Assembly: GCA_033763655.1 (NCBI GenBank) | Contig: JANRKD010000003.1 | Span: forward strand, 1 to 16,893 | Reading direction: 5' to 3' | DNA: 16,893 nucleotides | Source: QFOX01 sp033763655 | GTDB taxonomy: Bacteria; Pseudomonadota; Alphaproteobacteria; Rickettsiales; UBA3002 | Part shown: positions 1 to 6,597 of the stretch, in pieces | Layout of the letters: each line of letters begins with the position of its first letter | Numbering within the stretch: the stretch's first letter is position 1 | The notes under the pieces: generated by a model | Seen by the model: the letters and a program-made list of their open reading frames with translations, nothing else | Told to the model about the DNA's origin: nothing | The model's database searches: none | Made by a program: the position numbers and the translations under genes

Positions 1-1
1 C

Positions 2-589
2 GCTTCCGAAGCGCCTGAAGTGCCCGAAACGGCGGAATCCGCGCCGGGTGCGGCGCCTGCGGCAGCGGCCCCCGGCGGCAATTTTTTCACCAACCTTATC
101 CGCGCGCCCTTTGAGGCGGTCGGATCGTTCATTGCCGCGCCATTTGCGGCGATTGCTTCTATCCCCGGCAAGATCTTCGGTGCCCTTGGCGGCGCGGCGA
201 AGGGCATGGTCAGCGGCATATGGAGCGGGGTGATATATACTGGAGTTATCAGTGGCCTTAAAATCCTCTCACCCGAATTATGGGGAGCCGCGGCCCGCGC
301 CCTTGGTGGCGAGAAGGCCGTTAAGCATGCGGCGGATATCGCCGCCAAGGATGGTATTGCCGGGGTAGTGCTTGATTCCGCGAAGCAGGGGTTTGGACTC
401 GCGGCGGCACTCGGCGCAGCAAAAGGCGCGTTCGATGGCGGTGGGGTGCTTGGCGGCGGGGTCGTCATGGCGACGGTAACGGCGGTCGCGCTTGGTGCCT
501 TGCAAGGAACTTCCCCCACCTCAGGCGTGACACCGCCACCCACGCCGCCGACCACGGCGGCAACGCCAAAAGCGGCGCCAGGAAAATAA
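2..589 (+). CDS. Ala/Gly-rich putative membrane protein, 5' end outside window
   Basis: I do not recognise this protein. The frame is open from the window edge. A GTG at 20 could be a start, but the codons before it (ASEAPE) continue the same Ala/Pro/Glu-rich composition as the codons after it, so the gene probably begins upstream. The visible part has an Ala/Pro-rich linker, then hydrophobic amphipathic segments with small residues (around NFFTNLIRAPFEAVGSFI and the IWSGVIYTGVISGLKIL stretch), a Gly-rich hydrophobic segment near the C-terminus, and a Pro/Thr/Ala-rich tail. It resembles the next two + strand genes in composition but not clearly in sequence. A weak hairpin (TCCCC/GGGGA) follows the stop at about 590-604, without a T run. 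Function unknown; a membrane or envelope role is inferred from composition only. Confidence 0.6.
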   Translation, partial: ASEAPEVPETAESAPGAAPAAAAPGGNFFTNLIRAPFEAVGSFIAAPFAAIASIPGKIFGALGGAAKGMVSGIWSGVIYTGVISGLKILSPELWGAAARALGGEKAVKHAADIAAKDGIAGVVLDSAKQGFGLAAALGAAKGAFDGGGVLGGGVVMATVTAVALGALQGTSPTSGVTPPPTPPTTAATPKAAPGK

Positions 590-666
590 TCCCCTCGCCG
601 GGGAACCAGATGGAAAACAGCCATGCCCCCTTGATGGGCGGCGCTTATCCCCAGACCCCGGCATTA

Positions 667-712
667 TTGTCACAAAAGCTTCACACACCTGGCGCGCGGC
701 CTGTGTTATTCT
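667..712 (+). promoter_or_regulatory. Putative promoter with 11-bp-spaced direct repeat
   Basis: TTGTCAC (667-673) and GCTTCAC (678-684) are heptamers spaced 11 bp start to start, the geometry used by PhoB/OmpR-type response regulators. TTCACA (680-685) lies 21 bp before TATTCT (707-712). The same arrangement with the same spacings precedes the gene at 2376, which is the main reason to record it. The predicted transcript would start near 719, leaving a leader of about 56 nt before the 775 gene. No regulator can be named from the sequence. Confidence 0.35.
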
Positions 713-774
713 GCAGACTAGAGATAAAGCTTCACGGTTCATCATGAGCCGCAAAGCGCAAAGGAGAGAACGCT

Positions 775-1320
775 ATGTCGAACAATGATTATGTCGCACC
801 GGTGAATCATGGGGTGCTGAGCAGCACGGGGAGTGTGGTACTTGGCGCTGCGGGTGGCGCTGCGAAATCAATTGGCAAAATGGCGCTGTGGACAATTGGT
901 ATCGGCATGGTAGTTGGCGTTCTGGCCTTCACGGGGCCGCTGGGTGCGATGATAGCGTCTGTATCATCGTCTGTGGGCACGGGAAGCATACTGTTAGGTG
1001 CATTAAAAGTAGCAGGAGGCCTTCTGGTGGGCGGCGGCGCTGGTGCGCTGGTGACGACCGTTTTTTCGCCTCTTGTTGGGCTCGTTGGTGCCGGCAATGG
1101 CGCTACGAAGGCACACGAGCGTGTGTCGCAGGAACGCGGTGCCGCACATGCGTTGGAAGCGCAGGTTGCTGCCTATCAATATCAGGCAATGGCGCAGGCC
1201 AACGATAACAACAAATACAACTTCGCAGCGCAGGGTTCGCCTATGAATCCAGCCGGGACGACGATTAGCGCCATGCAGGCGGATGGCCGTGTCGAGGGCC
1301 AACAGTTGCAGCGCGCATAA
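775..1320 (+). CDS. Gly-rich putative membrane protein
   Basis: Unrecognised 181-residue protein. The start is supported by an AAGGAGA Shine-Dalgarno sequence just upstream. Residues 20-110 are strongly hydrophobic with many Gly/Ala/Ser, suggesting two to four transmembrane segments packed by glycine-zipper-like contacts. One segment covers MALWTIGIGMVVGVLAFTG and another the Gly-run before the VFSPLVGLVGAG stretch. The remaining part is polar and Ala/Gln-rich with a likely helix (ERVSQERGAAHALEAQVAAY) and an Asn-rich loop. This layout, hydrophobic Gly-rich half then polar helix, recurs in the 2376 gene. It is followed after 20 bp by the 1341 gene, so the two are probably co-transcribed. No catalytic motif is visible. 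Confidence 0.7.
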   Translation: MSNNDYVAPVNHGVLSSTGSVVLGAAGGAAKSIGKMALWTIGIGMVVGVLAFTGPLGAMIASVSSSVGTGSILLGALKVAGGLLVGGGAGALVTTVFSPLVGLVGAGNGATKAHERVSQERGAAHALEAQVAAYQYQAMAQANDNNKYNFAAQGSPMNPAGTTISAMQADGRVEGQQLQRA

Positions 1321-1340
1321 GGGATTAGTAGGAGCAGACA

Positions 1341-1937
1341 ATGAGGGTAGCTAACGAAACGTCGAAGATCGGTGGTGCGCTAGACCGTCTCGGGGGTGCG
1401 CTTAAAAATTCGTTTACCCCGAAAGGTTGGGAGGCTGCTGCAAAAGCTTCCGAACAGGCGGCTAAAGCAGGAGCTGAGGCTGTTCCTGAGGTAGCTGCAG
1501 GGGGAGTCGGAAGAATACTTGCTGCTCCTTTCCGTGGGGCGGGCAAAGCCGGGATCTGGCTGGTCGAGCAACCTGTCGCTCTTATCATGAAGCCGGTAAA
1601 ATGGAGCCTGAACGGCGTTGCGGCGACGTTCGAGAAATTCCCGCGTGCGGCCCCGGTGGTGGCGGTAGGTGCGGCACTCCTTAGCGCTGGCAGCTGGCTG
1701 TCGCACCGTAAGAGCCAGAACCTCGAAGCACAGGCCATCGCCCAGATGCAGGCGCTGGAGGCGCAGCAGGCAGCGCAGCCGTCCTACATGAACTCGGTGT
1801 CACCGGCGGAGATGGCTGCCATGAACGCACGGATGCAGGCGGGTGGTCAGGCCGGTGCCGGGCATGCCGCATCGGTCGAGGCCGCGCGTTCGCAAGTGCC
1901 TGCGCCTGAAGCTGCCGGTGCCGCCGCCGCACTGTAA
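1341..1937 (+). CDS. Ala-rich putative membrane protein with Gln-rich tail
   Basis: Unrecognised 198-residue protein, second gene of a probable pair with 775-1320 (20-bp gap). A Shine-Dalgarno AGGAG six bases before the ATG supports the start. The N-terminal half is Ala/Gly/Lys-rich and probably amphipathic. A short hydrophobic stretch (AAPVVAVGAALLSAGSWL, around residues 103-120) could be one membrane helix and is followed at once by basic residues. The C-terminal part is Ala/Gln/Met-rich and likely helical, with many repeats of the type QALEAQQAAQ and MNARMQAGGQAG. The design (anchor plus low-complexity helical tail) resembles its upstream partner. Function unknown; no homology can be claimed from reading alone. 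Confidence 0.68.
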   Translation: MRVANETSKIGGALDRLGGALKNSFTPKGWEAAAKASEQAAKAGAEAVPEVAAGGVGRILAAPFRGAGKAGIWLVEQPVALIMKPVKWSLNGVAATFEKFPRAAPVVAVGAALLSAGSWLSHRKSQNLEAQAIAQMQALEAQQAAQPSYMNSVSPAEMAAMNARMQAGGQAGAGHAASVEAARSQVPAPEAAGAAAAL

Positions 1938-1956
1938 CCCAACCCACGGCAACACC

Positions 1957-1988
1957 ATAAAAGGGGCGCAACCCGGGTTGTGCCCCTT
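1957..1988 (-). terminator. Intrinsic terminator, best on the bolA strand
   Basis: A hairpin of 14 base pairs including one G-U pair lies at 1961-1988 (AAGGGGCGCAACCC against its partner arm). Read on the - strand it runs into TTTTATGG, so it should end the bolA transcript, whose stop is 35 bp away. On the + strand the hairpin follows the 1341-1937 gene but lacks a good T run, so it may be only partly bidirectional. Confidence 0.7.
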
Positions 1989-2022
1989 GGCTATGATGGA
2001 ATCTCTGCGCGGGATGACGGCG

Positions 2023-2262
2023 CTAAAGCGGTGCTTTTACGGCGGTCACCACCGCCAGCGCATGCAGGGTGGTGCCCAAATCCGCGCCGAAAGCGGCGTT
2101 GACCATCCGGTGCTGATCGACGCGCGATTTTCCGGCAAAAGCGGCGCTTTTCACCGTCACTTTCCAGTGGTCGTCATCCCCGGCCAGATCTTCCAGCGTC
2201 ACCTGCGCATCGGGGATGGCGGCCAGAATACGGCGGGTGATTTCATCGGCGGGCATGGGCAT
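2023..2262 (-). CDS. bolA: BolA family protein (IbaG-like)
   Basis: A 79-residue BolA-fold protein. Landmarks are the LEDLAGDDDHWKVTVKS strand region, the AFAGKSRVDQHRMV helix carrying the conserved RxxxHR-type motif, and the C-terminal LHALAVVT signature. The DLxGxxDH form places it nearer IbaG/BolA2 than stress-type BolA. Family members bind CGFS monothiol glutaredoxins, share a [2Fe-2S] cluster with them and help deliver or sense Fe-S clusters in the cytoplasm. The frame is open to a TTG at 2286, but I chose ATG 2262 because AGGAG lies eight bases before it; a second ATG follows at 2256. In many alphaproteobacteria bolA sits between purL and grxD on one strand. Here it is separated from purL by a + strand gene and a repeat block, and grxD is 4 kb away on the other strand. 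Confidence 0.93.
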   Translation of the reverse strand: MPMPADEITRRILAAIPDAQVTLEDLAGDDDHWKVTVKSAAFAGKSRVDQHRMVNAAFGADLGTTLHALAVVTAVKAPL

Positions 2263-2289
2263 GGGGGTATCTCCTGAGATAGGCAAACG

Positions 2290-2320
2290 ACTATAATGCC
2301 ATCGCTACAAGGCTCGGCAA
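2290..2320 (-). promoter_or_regulatory. Possible bolA promoter
   Basis: On the - strand TTGCCG (2315-2320) precedes TATAGT (2290-2295) by 19 bp, with an alternative ATTATA at 17 bp. It lies about 30 bp before the bolA start. The spacing is only fair, so this is a weak call. Confidence 0.3.
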
Positions 2321-2323
2321 TAA

Positions 2324-2373
2324 ATGTCACTGAATCTTCACATTTTCACTTTGTGGCCTCTGCTAAAGTGAAA
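2324..2373 (+). promoter_or_regulatory. Promoter/operator region of the 2376 gene: direct and inverted repeats
   Basis: ATGTCAC (2324-2330) and TCTTCAC (2335-2341) repeat at 11-bp spacing, and TTCACA is followed 21 bp later by TAAAGT (2364-2369), matching the layout upstream of 775. A perfect 9-bp inverted repeat, TTTCACTTT (2344-2352) and AAAGTGAAA (2365-2373), overlaps the putative -10 and ends two bases before the ATG. It could be an operator or an RNA hairpin. Confidence 0.4.
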
Positions 2374-2375
2374 CG

Positions 2376-2933
2376 ATGGATTACGAAATACCCGCACAGG
2401 AAAAATCACGCATCTGGTGGAAAGGCGCGCTGAAAGGCGCCCTCAGGGGTGTGCCGCAGGGCCTGCTGCTCGGTGCGCTTGGCTTTGCGGTGCTGGCTGG
2501 TGGTATTTATGCGTTCGGGGCTGCAGGGCTGTTCGGGGCTGCAGGGCTGGTGAGCTCGTTTGGCACCTTCCTGTTCAGCAATGCGGCGGCCGCCTCCGCC
2601 GCCATCACCGCCGGTAATTTCACAGCCTTCCTCGGCGCCCTCGGGCCTGCGCCGTTCATTCTCCTCAACACCGTGCTGACGTCCGTCGGCAATTTTATCA
2701 CCGGCGGCGACATTGCGGTGGCTGCCCACAAGCAGGATGTCGAACACAGCATGAACGAAGCGCGCATCGAGCGGATTGAAAGCCGCGAAATCGCGCTGGA
2801 GCAGGATATTGTCGCCACCCCGTCGCGTGTTGCGCAGAAAATCATCGCCGCCGGGCCGCGCCACAGCGGCAGTTTCCGCGAGGCCGAGGAAGCGCGCGAA
2901 CAGCAGCCTCCGGTCGCTCCCACCATCCATTAG
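2376..2933 (+). CDS. Gly/Ala-rich putative membrane protein
   Basis: Unrecognised 185-residue protein. A short basic N-terminus (KSRIWWKGALKGALRG) precedes a long hydrophobic Gly/Ala/Phe-rich region of about 100 residues, probably three membrane helices. A charged helix then follows (HKQDVEHSMNEARIERIESR) and a Pro-containing tail. The layout parallels the 775-1320 product, so the two may be distant relatives, but this is inference. No Shine-Dalgarno precedes the ATG, and the predicted transcription start falls at the ATG itself, so it may be translated leaderless. An exact 18-bp tandem duplication at 2513-2548 encodes a doubled FGAAGL inside a membrane helix. Divergent from bolA; no function is assigned. 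Confidence 0.7.
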   Translation: MDYEIPAQEKSRIWWKGALKGALRGVPQGLLLGALGFAVLAGGIYAFGAAGLFGAAGLVSSFGTFLFSNAAAASAAITAGNFTAFLGALGPAPFILLNTVLTSVGNFITGGDIAVAAHKQDVEHSMNEARIERIESREIALEQDIVATPSRVAQKIIAAGPRHSGSFREAEEAREQQPPVAPTIH

Positions 2934-2977
2934 CCACCGTCATGAGGGCGGGGTGACGGGTGACCGGCGCCTCCCAT

Positions 2978-3079
2978 CCTTTGTCATGCCAGCGCAGGCT
3001 GGCATCCAGCTCCTTTGCGAGAATCTCGCGACGTGGACATGTCGCACTGGATGCCCAATCACGTTTGGCATGACAAAGG
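2978..3079. repeat. 102-bp MITE-like palindromic element
   Basis: Perfect 14-bp terminal inverted repeats, CCTTTGTCATGCCA at 2978-2991 and its complement at 3066-3079, enclose smaller hairpins. These are ATGCCAGC/GCTGGCAT around a GCAG loop, GCGAGA/TCTCGC, and a GGCATCCAG/CTGGATGCC pair. It carries no gene. The left half resembles the element at 9889 (TTGTCATGCC, hairpin, GGCATCCA), so it belongs to a dispersed family. No transposase is in the window. Confidence 0.75.
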
Positions 3080-3343
3080 GTGGGGTTGGTGCTTGGGGCT
3101 GGAGGCTGTAACCCGTGGTTGGGGCTACTCGACTCTCGCCACACGACTCTTCTCTTGCCGCTTCCCTCACCCCAGCCCTCTCCCGCAAGCGGGCGAGGGA
3201 GCGACTCCCCTCGTTGGCCACCGTTCACTATCCATTATCCGCCATCCGTTATTTGTCATTCGGGTATCCACCCCACTCACCACCCGGGGAGTGTCCCCCT
3301 CCCGCCTGCGGGAGGGGTTAGGGGAGGGAAATGCGGGAAGGGA

Positions 3344-3378
3344 GTAGCCAGTAGCCAGTAGCCAGTAGCCAGTAGCCA
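3344..3378 (+). repeat. Five exact GTAGCCA heptamer repeats
   Basis: GTAGCCA is repeated five times without a mismatch, then degenerates into GTGAAGG. Related arrays occur at 9680-9721 (six imperfect units) and 16528-16555 (four imperfect units), always followed by the GTGAAGGAAG stretch and the GAATAGAGGACGGTGGCC core. Confidence 0.95.
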
Positions 3379-3483
3379 GTGAAGGAAGGAAGTGAATAGA
3401 GGACGGTGGCCAGCAAGGGGGCATTTCCCTTCAGCTAGTCCCCTTCGGGTGTCATCTGCGGGGGTGATGCGCGGTAGGGGCGC

Positions 3484-5715
3484 CTAACCCGCCATAAATC
3501 CGGGCAGCCAGGTTTCGTTCAGTTCGCGCAGGTGGATGACGGGAACGCGCAGCACATCCTCGACAATCAGCAGGTCGGGCACGGTTACGCCAAGATCGGT
3601 GAATAGAATGTCGGCCTGATTGAGGCGCACCATCACCTCGTCCTTGGCGGCGGGCGGCACGGCAATCAGGTAGCGCGCCTGATCCTCGCCAAAGGCGTAG
3701 GCATGCGGGGGAAGATCGCTGGCAAAGCGCACTTGTGCGCCGATGTCGCGCGGCAGACACATCTCGGCGAGCGCCACCAGCAACCCGCCATCGCTGACAT
3801 CATGGCAGGCGGAAACCAGCCGCCCATCTTCAATCAGGCTGCGCACCAGATTGCCGTTTTTTAGCTCCAGCGCCAGATCGACCGGCGGCGGTGCGCCCTC
3901 TTCGCTACCGATGATTTCGCGCAGGTAAAGCGAACTGCCCAGATGCCCGCGCGTCTCGCCGATGAGCAGGATGCTGTGGCCAATTTCCGTAAAGGCACTG
4001 CCGACGCGGCGGCGCGCATCCACCAGCAGGCCGACGCCACCCACGGCAGGGGTCGGCTGCACGCCCACCCCATGCGTTTCGTTGTAAAGCGAGACATTGC
4101 CCGACACGACGGGGTAGGAAAGCACACGGCACGCCTCGGCCATGCCCTGAATGGCGCCGACAATCTGCCCCATAATCTCGGGCTTTTGCGGGTTGCCGAA
4201 ATTAAGGCAATCGGTAATCGCCAGCGGCGTCGCGCCCACCGCCGTCAGGTTGCGCCAGCTTTCGGCGACGGCCTGTTTGCCGCCTTCGTACGGGTCGGCA
4301 AAGACATAACGCGGTGTGCAATCGGTGGTCATAGCCAGCGCTTTTTGCGTACCATGCACGCGCACCACTGCTGCATCACCGCCGGGGCGGCCAACGGTAT
4401 CGTTCATGACCATGTGGTCGTACTGCTCCCATATCCAGCGCTTGCTGGCAATATCAGGGCAGGCCACCAGTGCTGCCAGTGCCCGACCAATATCGGTGGT
4501 AGTTACGCTGCCTGCAGCCAGCACCGCGCGTTTGGGCGTCAGCGTGTACGGGCGGTCATAGAGGGGCGCTGCATCCGACAGCGGCGCGACCGGAATATCG
4601 CACACGATTTCGCCGTGATGGGTCAGCACCATCCGCCCGGTATCGGTGAGCGTGCCGATAGTGGCGCAAGCCAGCCCCCATTTTTTCATAATCGCGAAGG
4701 CCTTTTCCTCGCTGCCGGGTTTCACGACCATCAGCATGCGCTCCTGACTTTCGGAAAGCATTACCTCGTAGGGCGTCATGCCTTCTTCGCGCATCGGGAT
4801 GGATTCAATCGCCAGTGTGATGCCAAGATTACCTTTGCTGGCCATCTCGAGGCTGCTGCAGGTCAGACCCGCCGCGCCCATATCCTGAATGCTGACGATC
4901 ATATCCGTTGCCATCAGTTCGAGGCAGGCTTCGATGAGTAATTTCTCGGTGAACGGGTCGCCGACCTGCACGGTTGGGCGTTTTTCCTCGGTGGTTTCGT
5001 CGAACTCGGCGCTGGCCATGGTGGCACCATGAATGCCGTCGCGCCCGGTTTTGGCACCGAAATAAATCACCGAATTGCCGACGCCCGAGGCTTTCGAGTA
5101 GAAAATTTTGTCAGCGTCGGCGAGGCCTACAGCCATCGCGTTTACCAGTGGGTTGCCGTTATATCCGGCATGGAAAATCGTTTCTCCGCCGACCGTCGGC
5201 ACGCCGACGCAGTTGCCGTAATGTGAAATCCCGGCGACCACGCCGTTGACAATTGCGCGCGTTTTCGAGTTATCCGGTGCACCAAAACGCAGGGCGTTCA
5301 TTAGCGCCACCGGGCGCGCACCCATGGTAAATACATCGCGCAGGATGCCGCCGACACCCGTCGCCGCGCCCTGAAACGGTTCGATGAAACTCGGGTGGTT
5401 GTGGCTCTCCATTTTGAAAATCACCGCCTGCCCGTCGCCGATAGCAACCACGCCCGCGTTTTCGCCCGGGCCGCAAATCACCTGCGGGCCGGTAACGGGA
5501 AACAGCCGCAGCCATTTGCGCGTGGTTTTATACGAGCAATGCTCGCTCCACATCACCGAGAAAATACCCAGCTCCACCAGATTGGGCGCACGGCCGATAC
5601 TCTCGACCACCCGCGCATATTCGTCCGGCGTCAAGCCGTGGGCGGCGACGATCTCCGCTGTGATACCCGTCGAAAGGGCGTTCGCGGCAGGTTTCGCTTT
5701 TTTGCTCGTGCGCAT
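3484..5715 (-). CDS. purL: Phosphoribosylformylglycinamidine synthase, large subunit PurL
   Basis: A 743-residue PurL of the small form, the usual length when PurS and PurQ are separate proteins. It catalyses ATP-dependent conversion of FGAR to FGAM with ammonia supplied by PurQ, in the cytoplasm. Visible family landmarks are MWSEHCSYKTTRKWL with the catalytic His near residue 59, the ATGVGGILRDVFTMGARP segment, QDMGAAGLTCSSLEMASKG, LSESQERMLMVV, TDCLNFGNPQKPEIMGQ, SGNVSLYNET and HDVSDGGLLVALAEM. The start is supported by GAGGA six bases before the ATG. A candidate promoter lies just upstream, as expected for a gene no longer joined to purQ, which is 4.4 kb away. Repeat block A begins about 40 bp beyond the stop. 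Confidence 0.98.
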   Translation of the reverse strand: MRTSKKAKPAANALSTGITAEIVAAHGLTPDEYARVVESIGRAPNLVELGIFSVMWSEHCSYKTTRKWLRLFPVTGPQVICGPGENAGVVAIGDGQAVIFKMESHNHPSFIEPFQGAATGVGGILRDVFTMGARPVALMNALRFGAPDNSKTRAIVNGVVAGISHYGNCVGVPTVGGETIFHAGYNGNPLVNAMAVGLADADKIFYSKASGVGNSVIYFGAKTGRDGIHGATMASAEFDETTEEKRPTVQVGDPFTEKLLIEACLELMATDMIVSIQDMGAAGLTCSSLEMASKGNLGITLAIESIPMREEGMTPYEVMLSESQERMLMVVKPGSEEKAFAIMKKWGLACATIGTLTDTGRMVLTHHGEIVCDIPVAPLSDAAPLYDRPYTLTPKRAVLAAGSVTTTDIGRALAALVACPDIASKRWIWEQYDHMVMNDTVGRPGGDAAVVRVHGTQKALAMTTDCTPRYVFADPYEGGKQAVAESWRNLTAVGATPLAITDCLNFGNPQKPEIMGQIVGAIQGMAEACRVLSYPVVSGNVSLYNETHGVGVQPTPAVGGVGLLVDARRRVGSAFTEIGHSILLIGETRGHLGSSLYLREIIGSEEGAPPPVDLALELKNGNLVRSLIEDGRLVSACHDVSDGGLLVALAEMCLPRDIGAQVRFASDLPPHAYAFGEDQARYLIAVPPAAKDEVMVRLNQADILFTDLGVTVPDLLIVEDVLRVPVIHLRELNETWLPGFMAG

Positions 5716-5735
5716 ACATATCCTCGTTACCGCCT

Positions 5736-5763
5736 GTTATAGCGGCCCCAGCCACAAGCGCAA
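5736..5763 (-). promoter_or_regulatory. Putative purL promoter
   Basis: On the - strand TTGCGC (5758-5763) and TATAAC (5736-5741) are separated by 16 bp, placing the start of transcription close to 5729 and the purL ATG after a leader of about 15 nt containing the Shine-Dalgarno. Nearby GGCCC-GAAG-GGGCC (5766-5779) can form a small hairpin. Confidence 0.45.
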
Positions 5764-5788
5764 GCGGCCCGAAGGGGCCTCTAAACGC

Positions 5789-5817
5789 TTGCTACCCTGC
5801 GCTGCGACCATTATAAT
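5789..5817 (+). promoter_or_regulatory. Sigma70-type promoter for the 5843-grxD pair
   Basis: TTGCTA (5789-5794), a 17-bp spacer and a perfect TATAAT (5812-5817) lie 25 bp upstream of the ATG at 5843. Transcription would begin near 5824 and include the AAAGGA ribosome binding site. Confidence 0.7.
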
Positions 5818-5842
5818 CGGCCACGAACCCTAAAGGATTTTC

Positions 5843-6208
5843 ATGCGCTGGCTACGACGTCTTGTGATATTCTGGGCCGTTAGCGGCACATTGTTTTATG
5901 TGTTCGGCATGCCGATGCTGCTCGATTTTATGAGCCGGAAAGTCCAGCGCGACGGCTATACGCAATGCATCACGCAAATGACCGAACAAAAACAAATCGG
6001 CAGCCCGAACTCGCCGCTCTCACAGGAACAGGGCGAGCATTATTGCCGTTGCACCAGCGATAGCCTGATGTTCACGCCCGACGATCTGAGCGACGCGATA
6101 CAGAAAAAGCCGCCGGCCGCTTTGACCGCGCAGGCGCAATCGCTCGCTGAGCAATGCCAGCGCGACCTGCAGCAATCGCTTGGCTTCTTACCCACGGATG
6201 CTAATTAA
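5843..6208 (+). CDS. Small membrane-anchored protein with four cysteines
   Basis: Unrecognised 121-residue protein. Residues 7-29 form one hydrophobic helix after a basic WLRR, making it a probable inner-membrane anchor with a periplasmic or cytoplasmic C-terminal domain. That domain has Cys42, the pair HYCRC (Cys68 and Cys70) and Cys105, spaced as in small helical disulfide or metal-binding domains; which applies is not visible. AAAGGA five bases before the ATG supports the start. The gene has its own strong promoter and is followed after 32 bp by grxD, so the two probably share an mRNA. A role connected with thiol or iron-sulfur chemistry is suggested only by that neighbour. Confidence 0.8.
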   Translation: MRWLRRLVIFWAVSGTLFYVFGMPMLLDFMSRKVQRDGYTQCITQMTEQKQIGSPNSPLSQEQGEHYCRCTSDSLMFTPDDLSDAIQKKPPAALTAQAQSLAEQCQRDLQQSLGFLPTDAN

Positions 6209-6240
6209 CCGCAACCCACACCCAATTACGAAAGACCGTT

Positions 6241-6591
6241 ATGACCGAGAACCCCGCCTTCCCCCGCATCGAAGCGGATATTCAAAACAACGCCGTCGTG
6301 CTCTACATGAAGGGCAGCAAAAAACTACCGCAATGCGGCTTTTCGGCGACCGTGGCAGCTATTCTCGAACGGCTCGGCATCACGGATTACCACGACGTGA
6401 ACGTGCTGGCGGACGCGGAAATCCGCGAGGGTATCAAGGCCTACGCCCAATGGCCGACCATCCCGCAGCTTTACATCAGGGGCGAGTTTATCGGCGGCTG
6501 CGACATCGTGCGCGACATGTACCAGTCGGGCGAATTGCAGGCATTGCTGAAGGAAAAAAACATCGCTTTTACCGAAGAAAAAGCGGCGTAA
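6241..6591 (+). CDS. grxD: Monothiol glutaredoxin, CGFS type (Grx4 family)
   Basis: A 116-residue single-domain monothiol glutaredoxin. The active site is CGFS with Cys32 in KKLPQCGFS. WPTIPQLYI (residues 71-79, with the cis-Pro) and the GGCDI motif (85-89) form the glutathione-binding surface. Such proteins hold a glutathione-ligated [2Fe-2S] cluster as a dimer or with BolA and transfer it to target proteins in the cytoplasm. The length is typical for Grx4. The ribosome binding site is weak (GAAAGA, seven bases before ATG), perhaps because translation follows that of the upstream gene. It normally lies next to bolA in alphaproteobacteria; here the partner is about 4 kb away on the other strand. 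Confidence 0.96.
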   Translation: MTENPAFPRIEADIQNNAVVLYMKGSKKLPQCGFSATVAAILERLGITDYHDVNVLADAEIREGIKAYAQWPTIPQLYIRGEFIGGCDIVRDMYQSGELQALLKEKNIAFTEEKAA

Positions 6592-6597
6592 CCTCCG

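Larger units (their letters stand above)
2940..3440. repeat. Composite intergenic repeat block A
   Basis: No credible gene lies here. The block contains, in order: a 102-bp palindromic element; a reverse-oriented composite module (about 3090-3228) with CGACTCT-type heptads and a CCCTCTCCCGC-AA palindrome at 3176-3199; ATCCNNN heptads at 3230-3264; then a forward-oriented module with the palindrome CCCCTCCCGC-CT-GCGGGAGGGG at 3296-3317, five exact GTAGCCA units (3344-3378), and the core TGAATAGAGGACGGTGGCCA at about 3393-3412. The two modules thus face each other. The same words in the same order appear in the blocks at 9664-10103 and 16500-16893. ORFs in this block are products of the repeats. 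Confidence 0.85.

Noticed and set aside
3344..3378. GTAGCCA array as a CRISPR
   Set aside because: Units are directly adjacent 7-mers with no spacers and no cas genes.
3943..4941. 332-codon open frame on the + strand inside purL
   Set aside because: It is the complement of purL, a GC-rich shadow with His/Arg-rich composition and no family features.
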